Source: Nyssa sinensis (lineage: Eukaryota > Streptophyta > Magnoliopsida > Cornales > Nyssaceae). From it: a stretch of DNA of 64,000 nt. The stretch is taken from the NCBI GenBank assembly GCA_008638375.1, contig CM018035.1, positions 30,413,307 to 30,477,306 of the forward strand, given 5' to 3'. Position 1 is the first letter of the stretch. Each line of letters opens with the position of its first letter. Position numbers and translations under genes: made by a program. Under the pieces are notes generated by a model that did not search any database, had not been told where the DNA came from, and was given only the letters and a program-made list of their open reading frames with translations. Positions 11,913 to 25,200 of the stretch are shown piece after piece.

Positions 11913-13178
11913 GTAATTCTTTTCTTTATTTCAATATTTTATTTTTTATTATGAAAAGATGCAGCTATTTGTTTATTTGACGCTCCAGCTTTTGGGTACT
12001 ATTCAGTAATCAATGAATTAGAATCTGATATTTGTTGTGATTTTTTTGATTGTTCTCTTTTTGCATCATTCTTTCGGCCTTTTTATGGAAAATTTTCTTG
12101 CACACGAGCTTATGATGTTCTTATGTGCAAAATTATTTGATTTCAGTGTTTGACGGTTTTATGGTTTGCGGGTTCGCGTGATTTTATGTGTGCGCCGTCA
12201 TACTATATTTTGACTGTTCCTCATGTTAAATCTGTTTGTCTTATAATGTGATAAAAGTGTTTGGCTTGAAAAATAATCGACAGTAGTGGATCGTGTGCGG
12301 CTATGCCAGAATTGGATGGGTCACATGTACTGCCAAACTTTTGATTCCTGAGATGCTAAGAAGCACAGATATTGATATGGATAAGGATACAACATGGTCA
12401 TGGACACAGACACGTCGTTTCTAAAAAAAAAAAAAAAAGTAAGACACAGATACGTCAGAAACACGTTAAATATATATATATATATTATATTTTTTATATG
12501 ATCGTATGATGAAAACTTAATACTATTTCAATTAAAATTAATATAAAAATACACAGATTATAAAAATATTATTAAAATATTAAAATAACAAAGATATTAA
12601 ATAAAAATTCAAGAACTTGTTCGATCAATAGTTATGATTCAAGTTCCAAAACAAATTTACTAAGTATTAATGTGTCCAAAATTGAGAAAAAACAAAAAAA
12701 AATTTAGACACTCTTTTTGCATGACCAACATGTGTTTGAGAAGTGTTGGTTTCAAGCACGAATACGTTAGCCAAACTAGTGTCCGTGCTTCATAGCTGAG
12801 ATGTGTGTGAATATGTTGAATCACCATTCCCCAAGGATGTAGACAATGAGATATGAATAAAGTACCCTGTATTAACAAATTACTTCTAATACAACTGAAA
12901 CGGTAACTACAACAGAATGCAATCACAAGTTGTATGTCATTGTCAACATGGTGGTAGTATGTATAGAGAATGAAAGAAGGTAGTAAATCTATGCTATTGC
13001 TACTACTATGGCTATGGTAGGCTGAACTAAGATATGCTAGGCTATGCTAAGTTTTGAGATTAAATGACGCGAAGTCCTTTGCTTATCTTCAAAATTCATA
13101 CATAGTTGTCGAAATGTGTATCCGAAGGCGTATTGTTTTTCAAAAATGCGCATCGTAAGATATACACAATTTTTTAAA

Positions 13179-13216
<38 letters not shown>

Positions 13217-16200
13217 TATATACACACACACACATACATATACATACATAATGTAAGACACTTGTGTTATTAAATTTTTTCAACTTTAATAAGATTGAAG
13301 CTAAATACATATTAAACACATAATAAAAGTTTTGTTTTTAAAAAACCAATAAATATTAGTATATCTAGAAAAAGAAAAAAAAGCACAAATTACAAGATTT
13401 GGGATTTTGGATAGCCCAACATTAATCAAATAAAAGGCTGACATACAATAATAATTTTAAAAGCTTAGATATAACAATTCAAACAAAAGCCTAAATGCCT
13501 AACCCAAGGAGTTTCATTCTCCTCTCTCATCCGGTCACTCCCTTCTAATATCGTAGATTCAAGAGGATGATCGAGATTCATCCTCATAGCCTTAGTTCTC
13601 ATCTCTCACTCCTTTCTTGTGGCCTTCTAAGAGGATGATTGAGATTTTCGAGAACATGATATAAAGTCTCACTATGATTGGAGATCATTGACGATAAGGT
13701 CAATGTAAGAGATCGACAATGATGCACGTGATCGGTGACAATGATGAAAATAATGAAAATTTTCTGGAAGTTTCCCAGACTGCTCGTATCAGATTATATG
13801 TGAATATGAAACGTATCACACATACTTCCTTCATATCGCACCATACGATGACTTGAGTCGAGTATGGCAAGTGGAGTTGATAAGTTTGAGGCAAAAAAGA
13901 AGGGCGTTATGGTTGAAGAAAGGGGATTGAAACACTAGTTTCTTCCATCCTATAGCAAATGCACACTGGAGAGCAAATAATATTAGCAAGGTGACTATTG
14001 AGGGGGTTATGTTGGAGCATGAGGAGACTGTAAAGAGGGGTATCTCTATCTTCTATGAGCACCTCCATATGGTGACTTGTTTGATTGACTTCTTGATAAT
14101 ATGATGTTTAGTTTGCTACATGAGGAAGAGAGGTTTGGAGCTTCAATTCACTGAAGAGGGAGTTTTGGTAGCCCTAAACTCTTGCGAGGGAGATAAAGCC
14201 TTGGGCTAGATGGATTTTCTATGGCTTTCTTCAAGCATTGTTGGTCGGTTGTGTGATAAGATATATTGGAGGTAATATATTTTTTTCCATGAGCTTGGAC
14301 TTCTGAGCATAGTCTTAATGCTACCTTCATTGCTCTGGTGCCCAAGAAAGGAGCGACGAAAGATATTAAGGGCTTTAGACCTATTAGCTTGGTGGGAGGA
14401 GTATACAAGCTAATGTCAAAGGTCCTCTCTAATCGGTTGAAGGGTGTATTAGGGAAATTAGTATAAGAGATTGCCAAAATGCTTTTGTGGGAGATCGACA
14501 GATTCTTGATGTCATTCTTATTGCAAATGAGTACATTGATTTTAGGAGTAAGGAGAAAAGTCTTGAAAGTTAGATATTGAGAAAGCTTATGACCACGTGA
14601 ATTGGCATTTTCTTCTTTACTTGCTTGATAGAACGAGTTTTGGGGCAAGATGGAGGAAACGGATTTAAATGTGAATCTCTTTAGTTTCACTATCGGTCTT
14701 GTTAATGGATCTTCGGCTGGCTTTTTTAGGAGTTCGTGGGGCTTCGACATGGGGATCCTCTTTCTCCTTTTCTCTTTATCAATGTGATGGAGGCTTTTAG
14801 TAGGATGTTTGGTAAATTAGTGGAAGGGGAGCTTTTGAAGGGTTTTTTGGTGGGGAGCATGAGGATTCGGGAGTCCATGTTTCTCATCTTTTTTTTTTTT
14901 TGGCAATAATACCTTAATGTTTTGTGGTGTGGAGGAATCACAACTTAGACACTTGAGATGTGTCCTATGCTAATTTGAGGAAAAGTGAGCTTATTCTGGT
15001 AGGAGATGTTAATGGAATGGAGGAATTGGCTTGCAACTTAGGTTGTAAGTTGGGCTCCCTTCCTTTTTACTTGGGACTATCTTTAGGAGCTTCATCAAAA
15101 TCCAATGCGATATGGGATTCCGTAGTGGAAAGATTCCAAAAACAAAAAAACATACTTTGTCTCTTTTTCCTATTTTGTCTTCTGTGGAAAAGTTCTTGGA
15201 GAAGTTGCAATGTGATTTCCTTTGGTGGAGGGGTGAAGATGAAAGGGGTCCTCATTTAGTCAATTGGGATAAACTGAGGCTCTCGTTGAAGGAGGGAGGT
15301 TTGGGCATTAAGGAGTTGAGGGAGTTTAATGGTGCGCTCCTTGGCAAGTGGCTTTTGCGATTTGTGGAAGAGCCATATGTGAAATGGATGATAGTAATTG
15401 AATCTAAAGTAGGATGCAATGTTGGCAATTGGTGCTCCAAAGAGGTGGAGGGTTCCTATGGAGTTGGTCTTTGGAAATTCATTAGACAAGGTGCGGATGA
15501 ATTTTTCAAGTGCACTTTTTTTGAAATTGGTAATGGGAGAAGAATCAAGTTTTGAAGGACCAATGGTGTGGGGATATGGCTTTGAAGGATCGTTTTCGCA
15601 ACTTTTTCAAATTTCCTCTAGCTGTGATGCTTGGGTGGAGGATTATGTGGTCTACTACGGGAATGGATTTGGTTGTTTGCTTGATGTCCTTTCTCTATAG
15701 TGTTTGTTTGGATAGTGGTAAAGAATACTCTCTTGGTTGGAAGATGGATCCACGGGGCAAATTCTCAGTCAAGTCTAGCCTTTTTATATTCATTTAGCTA
15801 GAATAGGAGTGAAGGAATTCGCATGGAAAGCGATTTGGTGAACCAAAGCTCCCACAAAGGTGGCCTTCTTCGCTTGGATAGTGGTTTGGGCGGCTATCTC
15901 GACTCTTGATAATTTGCAAAGAAAAGGAATCCCTTTAGAGAATAGGTGTTCAATGTGCTTGATGGGGGAAGAAACTATTAACCATATGCTCTTCCATTGT
16001 AAGGTTGCTAGCGATGTTTGGGGCCTCATTCTTTCTCTTTTTGGCTACTCGTGGGTGATGCTTTGGTCAGTGATGGAGTTGATGAAGATGTGGCATGGAG
16101 CGAGTGTCAAGCGTAACATTAGGAAAATTTGGAGTTTAGTTCCGCTTTGTATATTTTGGTGTATTTGGAGAGAGAGAAATACTAGTATTTTTGGAGGGGA

Positions 16201-19200
16201 AGCTCCTTCCCTTAGTTGTTTTATAGATAAGATACTAAAAGCTCTAATACTTTTGGGTTCTTGAATTTTACCCACCTTATATTGATTCTTTTGTTTCATA
16301 AATAGAATGCTCACTGTTCACACGCAGCAATGCTGCGTTCAAACGGTGGCGATGTTTGCGATTTCCATGTCATCTTTTTCATTGTAAATCCTTTCTCAAA
16401 AGTCCTTTAACGACTTTCAATCATCATGTTTGAGTTCCAAACTCAAAATAAGAGTAGTATTAAATAACCATTATACATACTCAAATTGATATATACACAC
16501 ATATATCTCATATATATATATTTTTGATCAGTACATATATATCTCATATATGCATACATAGATGATCAAATCTATGAAGAAGAACATTATCTAGGGTTTT
16601 TTATATCCTTGTATCAACTTTGCATTAAAAATCCCCCAAAATTTCATATTTATTCAAAAAAAAAAATCAAATGCTAAACAACAATAACAATGTTTTTGTA
16701 TTAATCATAGATTATTGACTTTGATATCGCTATTTGGAATCCTCATACATCATTTGCACAATGGAATTGAAAATTTAAACTAATTGATTCCTCTCATTAC
16801 ACGATCAGTCTATGATGTAAACAAAATAAATCTACACACTATAAGAAGGTTAGGTTTATAGTTACCCTTGTAGCGTACCCTTTGAAACTTTGAGATCGAT
16901 CCACAACAATCGCACAAGTGTCTGGTCTCTTGATGTTTCGGCACAAGTGAATCTTGAACTTGGAGAACCTCCTAAAACTTTTAAACAAAATTTCTCCAAC
17001 TATTAAAGGAAGAAAGAGAGACAACTAGCGAGAAAGAGTGGGACGACCGGAGATATTGAGAGGGCAAAAAGTGTTAGCTTTTGTTAGCGTAGTTAAAGAT
17101 GAAAGGCGCCCTTAATGCGTTAAGGTCCTAGATTACCCGAAAGACGAGGTGACAAAAAAGTATTAGCCTGAGTAAAGTAAGGTGTTAACTTATAAAAATA
17201 ATCAAAAAATATATTAGACATTAAAAATTAATTAATTCAAAGTCGAATAATGTCTTGTAGTTATATATAGTACATGTAATACAAAAAAGTTCAACTTATG
17301 TTGTCCAAGTGATGTGATCATACTAAGATCAAAGCAAAAAAAATCTAGAATGCCAGAATATAAAAGAGACTAATACAAAAAAGTTACATAGAATCTGTAC
17401 AAAGTTGAAAACAGAATGTATATTGCAATTTACAGCATATAAAACAATGATAAAAGAATGCAAATGCTTCATGCCTAGCATGAAAAAGGATAGATCGATG
17501 CTTTTAGGAAAAAAGCCCTAGATTTTGTCTTGCTCCTTAGGGATGATCGAGCTTCACATGCTTTTTAGCCTTAACTTTGGCAGGACTCCCTCAAGCTGAA
17601 ATAAGAAAACAAATAACACAAGGGACAATTTAAGTAAAATTTAGTAACTTCAACTAGGCGCTTGCTTGATGCCCCTCAACTTGCGTAAAGTGACTGCCTA
17701 GGCCTTAAGTTTTTTCGAACTACCTCGCTTGGATCATACTAAGGCGTTGAGCTTTAAAAACATCTCGCTCTGATGCCTAGGCGATCGCCTTTGATGGCAA
17801 TGGTTTTTTTTTTTTTCATGTCCTATTTATAATAGAATCAATTACGCACCTAGTCTTGGCTAAATCACAAAATTGCTACTATTAACTCTTAATTATAGTA
17901 AGGTCCCTTTTAGTTCTGCAAATTATTCATCACCTTTGGTGGGCGACCCTTTAGGTTTATATTGATTTGGTTGTAGGAATTAATAATTAAAACTATTAGA
18001 AATTAAAAATTTTTCGAATTTAATTTGAATTGAAACCCTTATAATTCTCTCTTAGTAAAAAATAAAAAATAATTAATTTTTGATTATTTTCGGGCTTCTA
18101 TTAGTCATCAATGACATATACCAGCATGTTATGACTAACCTAGATTGTAGGAATTAGTTGTGAACCTTTCTGTTAATAGTTACCGTGCAATTTAATCCAT
18201 CAATTATACAATGTTCCAATTAAGTCATTTGGATATGGATATGCTATTAAACCCCAACTTAACCATATCTTCTTGATCTAAATGATATCAATTCTAGTTG
18301 GTGAAATTAGGAACTCTTCTTAATAGTCATCCTAGTCTTGGTTAAAGAACTTCTTGAGTTATATCTTAGAAGATCAAATTGACCATTCTCTCTCTACTTG
18401 AGAGTGACAGATCCTATGTTTTACATTCACATGCCTTCGTTTGTAAATCACTACACCCAACAATACATGTTATAGTCCTTGATAGAAACATGAATACAAC
18501 ATATTATTAAAGTATGATAACTTATGCATAAGACAACTGTCAGACCCTAAGTAAGCTTTGTTGTCATGGACATATTTGGTGGCACCTTGCACCAAGTCAT
18601 GATCCAAGTCAGGCAAGCAAGGTGGCTGATGACCTTATGCAAAAGATCATGGTTGTTCCTGTTAGGCCAAGGAATTGTAGTTTAGTATATATATATGGGG
18701 GGGTTGGTCTCTCCCACTGAGTTGTGGTGTTGCAAGGGATTGTATGTACTCCCGTTGGATTGGCAATTGTTCCTAAGACATACAGGGGGGGTCTTCCTCC
18801 CCACCACCCCAAGCATGAGAGTAGCATGCCTAGGTAAACCTTGGCATGGCATGGCTTGCCCAAGCCCTATGGAGGGCTACTTGGTTGCTTACAAGAATTG
18901 GGGTGGGGCATAGGGGCATAGCTTGGTGGCATTATGACTGGATTCGGTATGACTCAAAGGCTGAATTACATTGACAACGTGGGAATGACTATGGCAGCTG
19001 AAGGTTGACTAAATGGGTGTCATGGCATGTGCGGGACACATGACTTGACAGCATGGCATGGGTGCACCCCAGCATGCAAGCAGTTGAATGCATGGCATGG
19101 GTGCACCCCACCATGAACGTGGGTGGTTTGCTCTATTCGTGGCTGTTGGACATGTGGACAAAGATGAGCTAGCTTTGTGCACATCAGATATGTGTGTATA

Positions 19201-22200
19201 TGCAACATGTGTACGTGGAATGTGCTGTCACAACAATTACAAGCAAGTGGCAGGCAATTCTCTTCTATGAAGGTAGTGGTTTGCTGTAGTTTCAACTGTT
19301 CCATATAGGTGGCAACTTTGTGGGCGTGGCAGCAAGGCATGAGCAGTTGTTAGTAATTGACGTGCCCTTAGGTGGCGTAGCTAGATTAGTCCAGCAAACC
19401 CTTAGGTGGTTGGGGGTGTCAACTGCCATTCTCTTTGTGTATTTAACCACGCCAAGGTTCTGCAATGGAGGCAGAGAGCCTTTGGTCTGATTAAGATTCC
19501 TTTGTAATCAGATTGATATCAATATAAAGGTTTGGGAGTGTTTTTCCTATAAACGTGTGTTGTGTTGTGTGTTGTGTTTACTCTGTGTGTGTGTGCTGCC
19601 TAATGTATTGTGGGCTGGTTGCAGAGGTAACGCCATCATTGGGGTGACATTGTTGCCAAGCAAAAATTAACCCCTTGGCCATTGGTATTAGAGCACGGTT
19701 TTGACCTGAAACCAAGGCTGGCGGTGGTGATGTTGAGTTACGTGAGTAGGTGACAAGGCTGGAGGATTTCGTTGGTGCTTTGCCGGATGATGCGATGCCT
19801 TTCTCAGTGTAGTGTGATAGACTGTCCCAAGAGTTGCAGAATGTCTAGAGAACACAAGAAGATCCCCGACATACCGAAGACGATCACTATCTTGAATCAA
19901 ATAGCAAGATAAACAATCTTCTTAAGGATGTTAGTTCTTTGGCAGAAGCTTTGAAGGAGAGAGTTCGTTCTCTTGAAGAGGAGGTGTCTCTTATGAAGCG
20001 AGTCTTGCATTAGACGAGTCAAGTGGTGCACGAGAGTTCGCAGAAGGCCAAAGTACCCGAAACCCTTCTTCGGTGCATGCAGTGCAAAGGAGTTGGAAAA
20101 TTTTCTATGGGATATGAGTCATTATTTCAAAGCAGTTCGGACCCCAAATGTAGAGAAGGTCGATCTCACTAGTACGTATCTTGCCGAAGATGCAAAATTG
20201 TGGTGGCGCACATGATCTGAGGACAGTTCATGTCCACAGATCATGACCTAGGATTCTTTAGTCAATGAAATGAAGGAACAGTTTCTTCTGAGCAACACGG
20301 CTTGGCAAACACGTGATGCTCAGCGAAAACTCAAACATACGGGTTCTGTTTGAGATTATGTCAAGCAGTTTTCGTCGCTAGTGCTTGACATTACAAATAT
20401 GTCCGAGGAAGATAAACTGTTCAACTTCATGGCTGGACTGCAAGGATGGGCATAGTTAGAATTGTGGCGGCAAGGCGTTAAGGACTTGCTTGCAGCAATG
20501 GCTGCTACTGATGCTTTTCTTGATTATTGCCCACAGTCGAATTCTGCAGAGAAAAATGGCGAGGGAAAATCAAAGGAGCAATAGAAAGGAAAGGGCTTTA
20601 TTAACAAGAAGGACGGAAAATTTACTTATTTTTCTTTAGCAGAAAAGAGTACAGATAAACCTTCCACATCCAAGAGTGGAAAGGGTTGTTTTATCTACAA
20701 TGGCCTACACCGTGCTATGAATTGCCCCAAGAAGGAGAAGCTGAGTGCTTTTGTTGCAGAAGACTCAACTTATGATCGTTCAGAGGAACCCACGAGTCAA
20801 TCCTCTCCAACTTTTGAATGTAATTCAGAAGGAGGAGGAATCAGCGGCTAGAAAGGGGTTGATGTTTGTGCAGATTCTGTTGAACAACATTGCTGTCCAT
20901 GCTATGATTGATACCGGAGCCACTCACAATTTCATTTCTGATCTCGAAGTACAGCCACTTGGTCTTTCTCTGGTTAGTGATTCCAACAGAATCAAAGCCG
21001 TAAATTCATAAATGAAACCAGTGGGTGGAATGGCTAAAGATGTTCCTTTGAAAGTTGGCTATTGGCGAGGCCAATGCTACTTTATGGTGGTTCCCTTGGA
21101 TGATTTCTAGGTAATTCTTGAGCTAGATTTCTTTACAAAGACAAAGGTTTCTGTTATGCCTCATCTGTAGGGTCTTTTTATCATGGACTTGCAAAGTCCT
21201 TGTTTTGTTTCTTAAGCAAAGCCAGCAATGCAGTGGAGATGGTGTCAGCATTGTAACTCAAAGATGGACTTAGAAAGGGGCAAACGACTTATCTGGCCAT
21301 GCTGTTTGAGGAAGAGACAAGGGAAGAACTGTAGCCTATACCTGAACCTGTACAAAAATTGCTTGTTGAATTCAAGGATGTGAAGCCAGATCAGCTTTTG
21401 CCTAGATTACCTCCGAGAAGGGACATTGACCACCCGATTGAGCTAGTTCTGGATGTCAAACCCCCTGCTCAAGCCCCTTATGGCATGGCTCCCTCAGAGC
21501 TTGCTGAGTTAAGAAAACAACTCACTGATCTTCTGAAGGTTGGTTTCATCCAGCCATCCAAAGCGCCATATGGTGCTCCTGTTCTGTTCTAGAAGAAGAA
21601 AGATGGTTCTCTTTGGCTTTGTGTTGATTACAGAGCTCTAAACAAAGTGATAGTTAGAAACAACTATTCAGTCCCTATAGTTGATGAGTTGTTTGACAGA
21701 CTGGGAAAAGCGGTATACTTCACCAAGATGGATTTGCGCTCTGGGTACTATCAAGTTAGAATTGTGGAGGGGGATGAGTCTAAAATAGTCTGTGTTACAA
21801 GGTATGGCTCTTATGAGTACTTGGTCATGCTATTTAGCTTAACCAATGCTCTTGCAACTTTTTGTACTTTGATGAACAATGTATTCCGAGAATACATTGA
21901 TCGCTTTATTGTCATTTATTTGGATGATATAGTTGTTTTTAGTCAGACTTTGGAAGAACATGTTGATCATCTAAGGTTGACATTGACTAAGTTGAGGGAA
22001 GCAGAACTATACTTAAAGCCCGAGAAAAATGTGAGTTTGGCCAGAAGGAAATCATGTTCCTTGGTCATATTATTCTTGAAAGTACTATGCAGATGGACCC
22101 AAAGAAAATTACTAGCATTCTTGAATGGCCAATTTCGACTAAGGTGACAGAACATCGGTTTTTCTTGGGCTTAGATAACTACTATAGAAAGTTCGTCAAA

Positions 22201-25200
22201 AACTATTCAAAGGTGGTAGTTTTGACGGATCTTTTATGGAAGGACATAACATGGAAGTGGATTCATGAATGACAGGAGGCATTCGATCGCTTGAAGGTGG
22301 CGGTGACTAGTGACCCTATTTTGAAACTTCTTAATTTTGATTTGCCTTTTGAGGTGCAAACTGATGTTTTTGATTTTGCTATTGGAGGTGTATTAGTGCA
22401 GGAAGGGCATCCAGTGGCTATCGAATGTAGGAACTTGAGTGACACTGAAGGGCGATACTCGGTGCACAAGAAAGAGATGACAGTAGTGGTACATTGTGTC
22501 AATACTTGGAGGCACTACTTGCTGGGCAAGCATTTCCTCATTCTGACGGATAATGTGGCCACTAGTTGCTTTCAAACCTTGAAGAAGTTGACCCTGAAGC
22601 AAGCAATGTGGCAGGACTTCACGGTGCAGTTCCACTACACAATCCAATACAAACCGGGTAGCGCAAATCAGGTTGCAGATGCTCTCAGCAGAAAGCCAAT
22701 TGTGGAAGAGAACATTGCGACCCCCCCTAGGCCTTATTGCTGGAGATGTGTTGGAAAAGATCAGAATCCAGACAGAAAGTGATCCTGTGACTAGCCTACT
22801 GTTGAGGCAAGCTCAGGATGGCATCACGAGACTGTTTTGGATAGAGGAAGGCATTCTCTATGCTAAAGGAAGGAGACCTTATGTCCCTAGGTCCAGGGGC
22901 ATCAGACAGTTGCTGTTGAAAGAGTCTCATAACTCTCTTTAGGCAGGACATCTAGGCTAGGGGTGGACTCTTGCCCTATTGTCTGAAAGCTATTATTGGC
23001 CCCAAATGGAAGCTGATGTTAAACTGTTTGTGCAGACTTGCTTGGTGTGTCAGCAAGACAAAACTGAAAGGAAGAAGACGGCGGACACCTTAGAACTACT
23101 CCCAATTCCAAGCAGACCTTGGGAGAGTGTTTATATGGATTTCATTAATGGGTTGCCTAAAGTTAATGACTTTACTTCAATCTTTGTTATGGTTGACAGA
23201 TTTTCGAAGTATGCAACTTTTGTACCAGCCCCGTAAAACTTGTTTTGCTGAGATCATAGCACAACTGTTTTTTAGGCATATTTTCAAACATTGGGGGCTT
23301 CCCCTAGACATTGTCAGCAACAGGGATGCCAGATTTACTGGAGGGTTTTGGACAACTTTGTTCGAGATGATGGGTTCAAAGCTGAACTTCTCAACTAGCA
23401 ATCACCCACATACTGATGGACAAACAGAAAGGGTGAATGCTATACTCGAGGAGTATTTGAGGCATTATGTAACAGCAAATCAACAGAACTGGGTTGACTT
23501 GCTTGATGTGGCACTGTTTTGCTACAACTTGCAGCAGAGCTCGTCCACTGGTCAGACTCCTTTTGAGTTGGCAACAGACCAGCAACCTCTTACACCGCAT
23601 GAAGTTGCCAAGCAAAAGTCCCAAGGCCGATGCCCTTCAGCATATCGGTTTGCCTAGATTGCAGCAGAAGAGGACTGAAGAAGCAAAGGATTGTTTGGTA
23701 AAGGCTGGAAAAAGGATCATGAAGTGGGCTGATGTGAGTCGTAGACCAGTGCAGTTTGATTTGGGGGATAGAGTGATGCTGAAACTCACCCCTCAGATCT
23801 AGAAAAAGATAATTCAGAAAACTGCTCACAAGGGGCTTATTCAACGATATGATGGGCCCTTTGTTGTCACTAGATAGATCGGAAGATTGACTTATAGGTT
23901 GGATTTACCCAACCGACTCAAGTTGCATCTAATATTCCATGTAAGTTTTCTGAAAAAGTATAATGAAGACTTAACTGATTCTTCAAGAACCAGTCGGGTA
24001 CATGCATCTCTTACCATCAGACAGTAGTACATGGATATGGCTGAGGCTATATTGGACCACCGGACCAAGGAAATGAGTAAGAAGAATAGAAGGACTTACT
24101 ACTTGGTCAAGTGGAAAGGAAAAGGGATAGAATAAGCAATGTGGGAGAAATACACAATGCTATGGCATTGAGAAAGTGATTGAGTAGTACTTGGAGTCTT
24201 CCAACGAGGATGTTGGGTTCTCTTGGTGGGGGAGGCTTGTCCTAAGTAAGCTTAGTTGTTATGGACATACTTGGTGGCACCTTGCACCAAGTCCTGATCC
24301 AAGTCAGGCAAATAAGGTGGCTGATGACCTTACGCAAAAGATCATGGTTGTTCCTGTTAGGCCAAGGAATTGTAGTTTAGCATATATATGGGGGGGGGGG
24401 GGTTGGTCTCTCCCACTGAGTTGTGGTGTTGCAAGGGATTGTATCTACTCTCGTCAGATCGACAATTGTTTGTAAGACATATATAGGGGGGTCTTCCTCC
24501 CCACCACCCCATGGCATGGGAGCAGCATGCCTAGTGTCACGGGCTTAATATTTCAACCCACAACCCATGCGGCACTCGAGCTTCACGCCTTACTCGTGAA
24601 CCCTTAAGTAAGCCTTAAGCACACCACCAAGATAGGAAAGAAGGAAGCACTCTTGAACACTTAAGGAAAGTGGACTTGTATTGCACAAAGCTTTACAACT
24701 CTTGGATGCTACACTTGCTTGGATGGTTTGGCCAAATGAGGCCTCCCCCTATTTATAGGTGGTTGGAGAGTTCTAGATATTCTCTGGAAACTTCTCACCT
24801 CCTCAAATGGAACATTCCCACCTCCTCAAATGGAACATTCTAGATACAAGTATGTACATGAATATTTAAGAATTCTCTAGACTAATCTAGGTTCCCTTTT
24901 ATCTAGAGCTGTGTATAATTCTCTAGAAGCTTCTAGAAACTTGCCCAACTAGGTGAGGTCTATTTATTTGTGTGCGGGCCGTGTCATTCTCCCCCACCTA
25001 TCCTGGCGACGTCTTCGTCGCGCCTTCGTCTCTGAAGCGTTGAATGTGATCCTTGAACTGCCACAAGGATTCTTCTGACTCCCAACTTGCTTCAGACTCT
25101 GGCAAGTCTTTCCACTTCACAAAGTACTCCGTGTACCTTGGAATCCTACTCCTGCGCACCTCCCTGTCAGCGAGTATGCAATCGACTTCCTTATCGAATG

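Noticed and set aside
14148..14750. 200-codon open frame on the minus strand
   Set aside because: It is antisense to recognisable LINE reverse transcriptase text on the + strand. The product has no domain.
19020..19340. Cys/His-rich open frames in the chromovirus LTR
   Set aside because: They come from GCATGGCATGGGTGCACC-type repeats and occur again in the 3' LTR. They are not zinc fingers.
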